Shown one piece after another: positions 52,240 through 63,779 of a stretch of 64,000 nt of DNA (position 1 is the first letter of the stretch; every line of letters begins with the position of its first letter). The stretch comes from Odiellus spinosus (taxonomy: Eukaryota > Arthropoda > Arachnida > Opiliones > Phalangiidae), in contig OY987233.1 in the NCBI GenBank assembly GCA_963920705.1, positions 1,116,001 through 1,180,000 on the forward strand, written 5' to 3'. Both the position numbers and the translations under genes were made by a program. The notes beneath the pieces were generated by a model. That model worked only from the letters and a program-made list of their open reading frames with translations, was not told the origin of the DNA and searched no databases.

Positions 52240-53560
52240 GAAATTTGTGGATCTACACTTGGGAAATTTGTGGAGCTACACTTGGGAAATTTGTGGATCT
52301 ACACTTGGGAAATTTGTGGATCTACACTTGGGAAATTTGTGGATCTACACTTGGGAAATTTGTGGATATACACTTGGGAAATATGTGGATCTACACTTGG
52401 GAAATATGTGGATCTACACTTGGGAAATTTGTGGATCTACACTTGGAAAATTTGTGGATCTACACTTGGGAAATTTGTGGATCTACACTTGGGAAATTTG
52501 TGGTTCTACACTTGGGAAATTTGTGGATCTACACTTGGCAAATTTGTAGATATACACTTGGCAAATTTGTGGATCTACACTTGGCAAATTTGTGGATCTA
52601 CACTTGGGAAATTTGTGGATCTACACTTGGGAAATTTGTGGATCTAAACTTGAAAATTTGTGGATCTACACTTGGGAAATTTGTTTGTCTACACTTTGCA
52701 AATTTGTGGATCTACACTTGGGAAATTTGTGGATCTACACTTGGGAAATTTGTGGAGCTACACTTGGGAAATTTGTGGATCTACACTTGGGAAATTTGTG
52801 GATCTACACTTGGGAAATTTGTGGATCTACACTTGGGAAATTTGTGGATATACACTTGGGAAATATGTGGATCTACACTTGGGAAATATGTGGATCTACA
52901 CTTGGGAAATTTGTGGATCTACACTTGGAAAATTTGTGGATCTACACTTGGGAAATTTGTGGATCTACACTTGGGAAATTTGTGGTTCTACACTTGGGAA
53001 ATTTGTGGATCTACACTTGGCAAATTTGTGGATCTACACTTGGCAAATTTGTGGATCTACACTTGGCAAATTTGTGGATCTACACTTGGGAAATTTGTGG
53101 ATCTACACTTGGGAAATTTGTGGATCTAAACTTGAAAATTTGTGGATCTACACTTGGGAAATTTGTTTGTCTACACTTTGCAAATTTGTGGATCTACACT
53201 TGGGAAATTTGTGGATCTACACTTGGGAAATTTGTGGAGCTACACTTGGGAAATTTGTGGATCTACACTTGGGAAATTTGTGGATCTACACTTGGGAAAT
53301 TTGTGGATCTACACTTGGGAAATTTGTGGATATACACTTGGGAAATATGTGGATCTACACTTGGGAAATATGTGGATCTACACTTGGGAAATTTGTGGAT
53401 CTACACTTGGAAAATTTGTGGATCTACACTTGGGAAATTTGTGGATCTACACTTGGGAAATTTGTGGTTCCACACTTGGGAAATTTGTGGATCTACACTT
53501 GGCAAATTTGTGGATCTACACTTGGCAAATTTGTGGATCTACACTTTGCAAATTTGTGGA
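52240..53560 (+). repeat. 482-bp tandem triplet
   Basis: GTGGAGCTAC occurs at 52,270, 52,752 and 53,234, 482 bp apart (21 units less one base), each followed by GGATATAC, AAATATGTGG, GGAAAATTTG and GGTTCTAC or GGTTCCAC. The first two also share AAACTTGAAAATTTG and TTTGTTTGTC. The missing base is explained by the 22-bp AAACTTGAAAATTT unit. The third copy departs after a GGTTCCACAC unit at 53,464. Confidence 0.9.
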
Positions 53561-54800
53561 TCTACACTTGGGAAATTTGTGGATCTACACTTGCAAATTT
53601 GTGGATCTACACTTGGCAAATTTATGGATATAAACTTTAAAAATTTGTGGATCTACACTTGGGAAATTTGTGGATCTACACTTGGCAAATTTGTGGATCT
53701 ACACTTGGGAAATTTGTGGATCTACACTTGGGAAATTTGTGGATCTACACTTGGGAAATTTGTGGATCTACACTTGGGAAATTTGTGGATCTACACTTGT
53801 GAAATTTGTGGAGCTACACTTGGGAAATTTGTGGATCTACACTTGGCAAATTTGTGGATCTACACTTGGCAAATTTATGGATCTACACTTGGCAAATTTT
53901 GTGGATCTACACTTGGGAAATTTGCGGATCTACACTTGGGAAATTTGTGGATCTACACTTGGGAAATTTGTGGATCTACACTTGGGAAATTTGTGGATCT
54001 ACACTTGGGAAATTTGTGGATCTACACTTGTGAAATTTTTGGAGCTACACTTGGGAAATTTGTGGATCTACACTTGGGAAATTTGTGGATCTACACTTGG
54101 GAAATTTGTGGATCTACACTTGGGAAATTTGTGGTTCCACACTTGGGAAATTTGTGGATCTACACTTGGCAAATTTGTGGATCTACACTTGGCAAATTTG
54201 TGGATCTACACTTTGCAAATTTGTGGATCTACACTTGGGAAATTTGTGGATCTACACTTGCAAATTTGTGGATCTACACTTGGCAAATTTATGGATATAA
54301 ACTTTAAAAATTTGTGGATCTACACTTGGGAAATTTGTGGATCTACACTTGGCAAATTTGTGGATCTACACTTGGGAAATTTGTGGATCTACACTTGGGA
54401 AATTTGTGGATCTACACTTGGGAAATTTGTGGATCTACACTTGGGAAATTTGTGGATCTACACTTGTGAAATTTGTGGAGCTACACTTGGGAAATTTGTG
54501 GATCTACACTTGGCAAATTTGTGGATCTACACTTGGCAAATTTATGGATCTACACTTGGCAAATTTTGTGGATCTACACTTGGGAAATTTGCGGATCTAC
54601 ACTTGGGAAATTTGTGGATCTACACTTGGGAAATTTGTGGATCTACACTTGGGAAATTTGTGGATCTACACTTGGGAAATTTGTGGATCTACACTTGTGA
54701 AATTTTTGGAGCTACACTTGGGAAATTTGTGGATCTACACTTGGGAAATTTGTGGATCTACACTTGGGAAATTTGTGGATCTACACTTGGCAAATTTGTG
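53460..54800 (+). repeat. 667-bp (29-unit) tandem pair
   Basis: Copies at about 53,464-54,130 and 54,131-54,797, offset exactly 667 bp. Both contain GGTTCCACAC, TTTATGGATATAAAC, GGAGCTAC, TTTATGG, TTTTGTGG, TTTGCGGATC and TTTTTGGAGC units. I saw no difference between them. Confidence 0.9.
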
Positions 54801-54820
54801 GATCTACACTTTAAAAATTT

Positions 54821-55188
54821 GTGGATTTATACTTGGGAAATTTGTGGATTTATACTTGGGAAATTTTTGGATTTATACTTGGGAAATTTGTATATTTATA
54901 TTTAGGAAATTTGTGGATTTACACTTGGGAAATTTGTGGATTTATACTTGGGAAAGTTGTGGATTTATACTTGGGAAATTTGTGGATTTATACTTAGGAA
55001 ATTTGTGGATTTTCTCTTGGCAAATTTGTAGATTTATACTTGGGAAAATTGTGAATTTATATTTGGGAAATTTGTGGATTTATATTGGGGAAATTTGTGG
55101 ATTTATACTTGGGAAATTTGTGGATTTATACTTAGGAAATTTGTGGATTTATACTTAGGAAATTTGTGGATTTACACTTGGCAAATTT
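54821..55188 (+). repeat. GGATTTATAC class II block 21 (368 bp)
   Basis: Sixteen units, entered from CACTTTAAAAATTTG like block 18, its partner in the 10- to 11-kb duplicate. It has one extra TTAGGAAATTT unit near the end. Confidence 0.88.
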
Positions 55189-56614
55189 GTGGATCTACAC
55201 TTTTTAAATTTGTGGATCTACACTTGGCAAATTTGTGGATCTACACTTGGCAAATTTATGGATCTACACTTGGCAAATTTTGTGGATCTACACTTGGGAA
55301 ATTTGTGGATCTACACTTGGGAAATTTGTGGATCTACACTTGGGAAATTTGTGGATCTACACTTGGGAAATTTGTGGATCTACACTTGGGAAATTTGTGG
55401 ATCTACACTTGTGAAATTTGTGGAGCTACACTTGGGAAATTTGTGGATCTACACTTGGCAAATTTGTGGATCTACACTTGTCAAATTTATGGATCTACAC
55501 TTGGCAAATTTTGTGGATCTACACTTGGGAAATTTGTGGATCTACACTTGGGAAATTTGTGGATCTACACTTGGGAAATTTGTGGATCTACACTTGGGAA
55601 ATTTGTGGATCTACACTTGGGAAATTTGTGGATCTACACTTGTGAAATTTGTGGAGCTACACTTGGGAAATTTGTGGATCTACACTTGGGAAATTTGTGG
55701 ATCTACACTTGGGAAATTTGTGGATCTACACTTGGGAAATTTGTGGATCTACACTTGGGAAATTTGTGGATATACACTTGGGAAATATGTGGATCTACAC
55801 TTGGAAATATGTGGATCTACACTTGGGAAATTTGTGGATCTACACTTGGAAAATTTGTGGATCTACACTTGGGAAATTTGTGGATCTACACTTGGGAAAT
55901 TTGTGGTTCTACACTTGGGAAATTTGTGGATCTACACTTGGCAAATTTGTGGATCTACACTTGGCAAATTTGTGGATCTACACTTGGGAAATTTGTGGAT
56001 CTAAACTTGAAAATTTGTGGATCTACACTTGGGAAATTTGTTTGTCTACACTTTGCAAATTTGTGGATCTACACTTGGGAAATTTGTGGATCTACACTTG
56101 GGAAATTTGTGGATGAACACTTGGGAAATTTTTGGATCTACACTTGGGAAATTATTGTATCTACACTTGGGAAATTTGTGGATCTACACTTGGGAAATTT
56201 GTGGATCTACTCTTGGAAAATTTGTGGATCTACACTAGGGAAATTTGTGGATCTACACTTGGGAAATTTGTGGAACTACACTTGGGAAATTCGTGGATCT
56301 ACTCTTGGGAAACTTGTTAATCTACGCTTGGGAAATTTCTGGATCTACACTTGGGAATTTTGTGGATTTATACTTGGTAAATTTGTGGATTTATACTTGG
56401 GAAATTTGTGGATTTATACTTGGGAAATTTGTGGATTTATACTTGGGAAATTTGTGGATTTATATTTGGGAAATTTGTTTATTTATACTTGGGAAATTTG
56501 TGGATTTATGCTTGGAAAATTTGTGGATTTATACTTGGGAAATTTGTGGATTTATACTTGGGAAATTTGTGGATTTATACTTAGGAAATTTGTGGATTTA
56601 CACTTGGCAAATTT
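55189..56614 (+). repeat. Ordered-landmark cassette, copy D
   Basis: Fourth cassette with the order TTTATGG, TTTTGTGG, GGAGCTAC (twice), GGATATAC, GGTTCTAC, AAACTTGAAAATTTG, TTTGTTTGTC, GGATGAAC (GGATGTAC elsewhere), GGAACTAC and class I block 22. A CTTGTCAAATTTATGG unit and a GGAAATATGTGG unit one base short set it apart. Confidence 0.82.
56362..56614 (+). repeat. GGATTTATAC class I block 22 (253 bp)
   Basis: Eleven units in the class I order, entered through GGGAATTTTG; the TTTATGC unit continues GGAAAATTT instead of GGGAAATTT. Confidence 0.9.
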
Positions 56615-58911
56615 GTGGATCTACACTTGGTAAATTTGTGGATCTACACTTGGCAAATTTGTGGATCTACACTTGGCAAATTTGAGGATCTACACTTGGC
56701 AAATTTGTGGATCTACACTTGGGAAATTTGTGGATCTACACTTGGGAAATTTGTGGATCTACACTTGGGAAATTTGTGGGTCTACACTTTGCAAATTTGT
56801 GGATCTACACTTGGCAAATTTGTGGATCTACACTTGGTAAATTTGTGGATCTACACTTGGCAAATTTGTGGATCTACACTTGGCAAATTTGTGGATCTAC
56901 ACTTGGCAAATTTGTGGATCTACACTAGGCAAATTTGTGGATCTACACTTGGGAAATTTGTGGATCTACACTTGGGAAATTTGTGGATCTACACTTGGGA
57001 AATTTGTGGGTCTACACTTTGCAAATTTGTGGATCTACACTTGGCAAATTTGTGGATCTACACTTGGCAAATTTGTGGATCTACATTTGGCAAATTTGTG
57101 GATCTACATTTGGGAAATTTGTGGATCTACACTTGGCAAATTTGTGGATCTACACTTGGGAAATTTGTGGATCTACACTTGGGAAATTTGTGGATCTACA
57201 CTTGGGAAATTTTTGGATCTACACTTGGGAAATTTGTGGATCTACACTTGGGAAATTTGTGGATCTACACTTGGCAAATTTGTGGATCTACACTTGGGAA
57301 ATTTGTGGATCTACACTTGGGAAATTTGTGGATCTACACTTGGGAAATTTGTGGATCTATACAAAGGGAAATTTGTGGATCTATACAAAGCAAAATTTGG
57401 ATCTATACTTGGAAAATTTGTGGATCTATTCTTGGAAAATTTGGGGATATATGCTTGGATATTTGTTGATCTATACTTGGGAAATATGTGTATCTATACT
57501 TGGGATTTTTGGGGATCTACACTTGGCAAATTTGTGGATCTACACTTTGCAAATTTGTGGATCTACACTTGGGAAATTTGTGGATCTACACTTGCAAATT
57601 TGTGGATCTACACTTGGCAAATTTATGGATATAAACTTTAAAAATTTGTGGATCTACACTTGGGAAATTTGTGGATCTACACTTGGCAAATTTGTGGATC
57701 TACACTTGGGAAATTTGTGGATCTACACTTGTGAAATTTGTGGAGCTACACTTGGGAAATTTGTGGATCTACACTTGGGAAATTTGTGGATCTACACTTG
57801 GGAAATTTGTGGATATACACTTGGGAAATATGTGGATCTACACTTGGGAAATATGTGGATCTACACTTGGGAAATTTGTGGATCTACACTTGGAAAATTT
57901 GTGGATCTACACTTGGGAAATTTGTGGATCTACACTTGGGAAATTTGTGGTTCTACACTTGGGAAATTTGTGGATCTACACTTGGGAAATTTGTGGATCT
58001 ACACTTGGCGAATTTGTGGATCTACACTTGGCAAATTTGTGGATCTACACTTGGGAAATTTGTGGATCTACACTTGGGAAATTTGTGGATCTAAACTTGA
58101 AAATTTGTGGATCTACACTTGGGAAATTTGTTTGTCTACACTTGGGAAATTTGTGGATCTACACTTGGGAAATTTGTGGATCTACTCTTGGAAAATTTGT
58201 GGATCTACACTAGGGAAATTTTAGGATCTACACTTGGGAAATTTGTGGAACTACACTTGGGAAATTTGTGGATCTACACTTGGGAAATTTGTGGATCTAC
58301 ACTTGGGAAATTTGTGGATCTACACTTGGAAAATTTGTGCATCTACACTTGGGAAATTTGTGGATCTACACTTGGGAAATTTGTGGTTCTCCACTTTTTT
58401 AAATTTGTGGATCTACACTTGGCAAATTTGTGGATCTACACTTGGCAAATTTGTGGATCTACACTTGGCAAATTTGTGGATCTTCACTTGGGAAATTTGT
58501 GGATCTACACTTGGGAAATTTGTGGATCTAAACTTGAAAATTTGTGGATCTACACTTGGGAAATTTGTTTGTCTACACTTTGCAAATTTGTGGATCTACA
58601 CTTGGAAAATTTGTGGATCTACACTTGGGAAATTTGTGGATGTACACTTGGGAAAATTTTGGATCTACACTTGGGAAATTTGTGTATCTACACTTGGGAA
58701 ATTTGTGGATCTACACTTGGGAAATTTGTGGATCTACTCTTGGAAAATTTGTGGATCTACACTAGGGAAATTTGTGGATCTACACTTGGGAAATTTGTGG
58801 AACTACACTTGGGAAATTTGTGGATCTACACTTGAAAAATTTGTGGATCTACTCTTGGGAAACTTGTTAATCTACACTTGGGAAATTTCTGGATCTACAC
58901 TTGGGAAGTTT

Positions 58912-59164
58912 GTGGATTTATACTTGGTAAATTTGTGGATTTATACTTGGGAAATTTGTGGATTTATACTTGGGAAATTTGTGGATTTATACTTGGGAAA
59001 TTTGTGGATTTATATTTGGGAAATTTGTTTATTTATACTTGGGAAATTTGTGGATTTATGCTTGGGAAATTTGTGGATTTATACTTGGGAAATTTGTGGA
59101 TTTATACTTGGGAAATTTGTGGATTTATACTTAGGAAATTTGTGGATTTACACTTGGCAAATTT
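58912..59164 (+). repeat. GGATTTATAC class I block 23 (253 bp)
   Basis: Eleven units in the class I order, entered through GGGAAGTTTG. It is the partner of block 20 in the 10- to 11-kb duplicate but keeps the usual TTGGTAAA first unit. Confidence 0.9.
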
Positions 59165-61782
59165 GTGGATCTACACTTGGTAAATTTGTGGATCTACACT
59201 TGGCAAATTTGTGGATCTACACTTGGCAAATTTGTGGATCTACACTTGGCAAATTTGTGGATCTACACTTGGGAAATTTGTGGATCTACACTTGGGAAAT
59301 TTGTGGATCTACACTTGGGAAATTTGTGGGTCTACACTTTGCAAATTTGTGGATCTACACTTGGTAAATTTGTGGATCTATACTTGGCAAATTTGTGGAT
59401 CTACACTTGGCAAATTTGTGGATCTACACTTGGCAAATTTGTGGATCTACACTAGGCAAATTTGTGGATCTACACTTGGGAAATTTGTGGATCTACACTT
59501 GGGAAATTTGTGGATCTACACTTGGGAAATTTGTGGGTCTACACTTTGCAAATTTGTGGATCTACACTTGTCAAATTTGTGGATCTACACTTGGCAAATT
59601 TGTGGATCTACATTTGGCAAATTTGTGGATCTACATTTGGGAAATTTGTGGATCTACACTTGGCAAATTTGTGGATCTACACTTGGGAAATTTGTGGATC
59701 TACACTTGGGAAATTTGTGGATCTACACTTGGGAAATTTTTGGATCTACACTTGGGAAATTTGTGGATCTACACTTGGGAAATTTGTGGATCTACACTTG
59801 GGAAATTGTGGATCTACTCTTGGGAAATTTGTGGATCTTCACTAGGGAAATTTGTGGATCTACACTTGGGAAATTTGTGGATCTATACAAAGGGAAATTT
59901 GTGGATCTATACAAAGCAAAATTTTTGATCTATACTTGGAAAATTTGGGGATATATGCTTGGATATTTGTTGATCTATACTTGGGAAATATGTGTATCTA
60001 TACTTGGGATTTTTGGGGATCTACACTTGGCAAATTTGTGGATCTACACTTTGCAAATTTGTGGATCTACACTTGGGAAATTTGTGGATCTACACTTGGC
60101 AAATTTATGGATCTAAACTTGGCAAATTTATGGATCTAAACTTTAAAAATTTGTGGATCTACACTTGGGAAATTTGTGGATCTACACTTGGCAAATTTGT
60201 GGATCTACACTTGGCAAATTTGTGGATCTACACTTGGGAAATTTGTGGATCTACACTTGGGAAATTTGTGGATCTACACTTGGGAAATTTGTGGATCTAC
60301 ACTTGGGAAATTTGTGGATCTACACTTGGGAAATTTGTGGATCTACACTTGGGAAATTTTTGGATCTACACTTGGGAAATTTGTGGGTCTATACAAAGGG
60401 AAATTTGTGGATCTATACAAAGCAAAATTTGGATCTATACTTGGAAAATTTGTGGATTTATTCTTAGAAAATTTGGGGATGTATGCTTGGAAATTTGTTG
60501 ATCTGTAATTGGGAAATATGTGTATCTATACTTGGGATTTTTGTGGATCTACACTTGGCAAATTTGTGGATCTACACTTGGCAAATTTGTGGATCTACAC
60601 TTGGGAAATTTGTGGATCTACACTTGGGAAATTTGTGGATCTACACTTGGGAAATTTTTGGATCTACACTTGGGAAATTTGTGGATCTACACTTGGGAAA
60701 TTTGTGGATCTACACTTGGGAAATTTGTGGATCTACACTAGGGAAATTTGTGGATCTACACTTGGGAAATTTGTGGATCTATACAAAGGGAAATTTGTGG
60801 ATCTATACAAAGCAAAATTTGGATCTATACTTGGAAAATTTGTGGATCTATTCTTGGAAAATTTGGGGATATATGCTTGGATATTTGTTGATCTATACTT
60901 GGGAAATATGTGTATCTATACTTGGGAAATTTGTGGATCTGCACTTGGGAAATTTGTGGGTCTACACTTTGCAAATTTGTGGATCTACACTTGGCAAATT
61001 TGTGGATCTACACTTGGGAAATTTGTGGATCTACACTTGGGAAATTTGTGGATCTACACTTGGGAAATTTGTGGATCTACACTTGGGAAATTTGTGGATA
61101 TACACTTGGGAAATATGTGGATCTACACTTGGGAAATATGTGGATCTACACTTGGGAAATTTGTGGATCTACACTTGGGAAATTTGTGGTTCTACACTTG
61201 GGAAATTTGTGGATCTACACTTGGCAAATTTGTGGATCTACACTTGGCAAATTTGTGGATCTACACTTGGCAAATTTGTGGATCTACACTTGGCAAATTT
61301 GTGGATCTACACTTGGGAAATTTGTGGATCTACACTTGGGAAATTTGTGGATCTAAACTTGAAAATTTGTGGATCTACACTTGGGAAATTTGTTTGTCTA
61401 CACTTTGCAAATTTGTGGATCTACACTTGGGAAATTTGTGGATCTACACTTGGGAAATTTGTGGATGTACACTTGGGAAATTTTTGGATCTACACTTGGG
61501 AAATTTGTGGATCTACACTTGGGAAATTTGTGGATCTACACTTGGGAAATTTGTGGATCTACTCTTGGGAAATTTGTGGATCTACACTAGGGAAATTTGT
61601 GGATCTACACTTGGGAAGTTTGTGGAACTACACTTGGGAAATTTGTGGATCTACACTTGGGAAATTTTTGGATCTACACTTGGGAAATTTGTGGATCTAC
61701 ACTTGGGAAATTTGTGGATCTACTCTTGGGAAATTTGTGGATCTACACTTGGGAAATTTCTGGATCTACACTTGGGAAGTTT

Positions 61783-62012
61783 GTGGATTTATACTTGGTA
61801 AATTTGTGGATTTATACTTGGGAAATTTGTGGATTTATACTTGGGAAATTTGTGGATTTATATTTGGGAAATTTGTTTATTTATACTTGGGAAATTTGTG
61901 GATTTATGCTTGGGAAATTTGTGGATTTATACTTGGGAAATTTGTGGATTTATACTTGGGAAATTTGTGGATTTATACTTGGGAAATTTGTGGATTTACA
62001 CTTGGCAAATTT
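61783..62012 (+). repeat. GGATTTATAC class I block 24 (10 units, 230 bp)
   Basis: Class I order but one unit shorter than the other ten class I blocks, and without the TTAGGAAATTT unit before the exit. Confidence 0.9.
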
Positions 62013-62219
62013 GTGGATCTACACTAGGGAAATTTGTGGATCTACACTTGGGAAATTTGTGGAACTACACTTGGGAAATTTGTGGATCTACACTTGGGAA
62101 ATTTTTGGATCTACACTTGGGAAATTTGTGGATCTACACTTGGGAAATTTGTGGATCTACTCTTGGGAAATTTGTGGATCTACACTTGGGAAATTTCTGG
62201 ATCTACACTTGGGAAGTTT

Positions 62220-62449
62220 GTGGATTTATACTTGGTAAATTTGTGGATTTATACTTGGGAAATTTGTGGATTTATACTTGGGAAATTTGTGGATTTATAT
62301 TTGGGAAATTTGTTTATTTATACTTGGGAAATTTGTGGATTTATGCTTGGGAAATTTGTGGATTTATACTTGGGAAATTTGTGGATTTATACTTGGGAAA
62401 TTTGTGGATTTATACTTGGGAAATTTGTGGATTTACACTTGGCAAATTT
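62220..62449 (+). repeat. GGATTTATAC class I block 25 (10 units, 230 bp)
   Basis: Same ten-unit form as block 24, as expected from the 437-bp duplication. Confidence 0.9.
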
Positions 62450-62579
62450 GTGGATCTACACTTGGTAAATTTGTGGATCTACACTTGGCAAATTTGTGGA
62501 TCTACACTCTGCAAATTTGTGGATCTACACTTGGCAAATTTGTGGATCTACACTTGGGAAATTTGTGGATCTACACTTG

Positions 62580-63760
62580 GGAAATTTGTGGATCTACACT
62601 TGGGAAATTTGTGGGTCTACACTTTGCAAATTTGTGGATCTACACTTGGCAAATTTGTGGATCTACACTTGGTAAATTTGTGGATCTACACTTGGCAAAT
62701 TTGTGGATCTACACTTGGCAAATTTGTGGATCTACACTTGGCAAATTTGTGGATCTACACTAGGCAAATTTGTGGATCTACACTTGGGAAATTTGTGGAT
62801 CTACACTTGGGAAATTTGTGGATCTACACTTGGGAAATTTGTGGGTCTACACTTTGCAAATTTGTGGATCTACACTTGGCAAATTTGTGGATCTACACTT
62901 GGCAAATTTGTGGATCTACATTTGGCAAATTTGTGGATCTACATTTGGGAAATTTGTGGATCTACACTTGGGAAATTTGTGGATCTACACTTGGGAAATT
63001 TGTGGATCTACACTTGGGAAATTTGTGGATCTACACTTGGGAAATTTTTGGATCTACAATTGGGAAATTTGTGGATCTACACTTGGGAAATTTGTGGATC
63101 TACACTTGGGAAATTTGTGGATCTACACTTGGGAAATTTGTGGATCTACTCTTGGGAAATTTGTGGATCTACACTAGGGAAATTTGTGGATCTACACTTG
63201 GGAAATTTGTGGATCTATACAAAGGGAAATTTGTGGATCTATACAAAGCAAAATTTGGATCTATACTTGGAAAATTTGTGGATCTATTCTTGGAAAATTT
63301 GGGGATATATGCTTGGATATTTGTTGATCTATACTTGGGAAATATGTGTATCTATACTTGGGAAATTTGTCGATCTACACTTGGGAAATTTGTGGGTCTA
63401 CACTTTGCAAATTTGTGGATCTACACTTGGCAAATTTGTGGATCTACACTTGGTAAATTTGTGGATCTACACTTGGCAAATTTGTGGATCTACACTTGGC
63501 AAATTTGTGGATCTACACTTGGCAAATTTGTGGATCTACACTAGGCAAATTTGTGGATCTACACTTGGGAAATTTGTGGATCTACACTTGGGAAATTTGT
63601 GGATCTACACTTGGGAAATTTGTGGGTCTACACTTTGCAAATTTGTGGATCTACACTTGGCAAATTTGTGGATCTACACTTGGCAAATTTGTGGATCTAC
63701 ATTTGGCAAATTTGTGGATCTACATTTGGGAAATTTGTGGATCTACACTTGGCAAATTTG
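62580..63760 (+). repeat. 781-bp offset duplicate pair
   Basis: GTGGGTCTAC at 62,611 and 63,392 and CACTAGGC at 62,758 and 63,539 are 781 bp apart, and both are followed by TACATTTGGC units. The left copy is about 62,600-62,960 and the right about 63,380-63,740. Confidence 0.82.
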
Positions 63761-63779
63761 TGGATCTACACTTGGGAAA

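Larger units (their letters stand above)
43700..59200 (+). repeat. 10- to 11-kb offset duplicate (43.7-49.5 and 53.8-59.2 kb)
   Basis: Landmarks in 43,700-49,500 reappear in order at 53,800-59,200. Offsets step through 10,035 bp (near 43,771), 10,726 (class II blocks 18 and 21), 10,887 (45,728-47,100) and 9,764 then 9,672 (48,780-49,240). The drop from 10,887 to 9,764 is because the left segment carries an extra 1.0-kb tandem copy (46.3-48.4 kb). Between the two segments lie the 1.38-kb pair, the 482-bp triplet and the 667-bp pair. Confidence 0.8.
61575..62450 (+). repeat. 437-bp (19-unit) tandem pair
   Basis: Copies at about 61,575-62,012 and 62,012-62,449. CACTAGGG occurs at 61,585 and 62,022 and the class I blocks start at 61,783 and 62,220, all exactly 437 bp apart. 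Copy 1 has GGGAAGTTTGTGGAAC where copy 2 has GGGAAATTTGTGGAAC. Confidence 0.9.
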
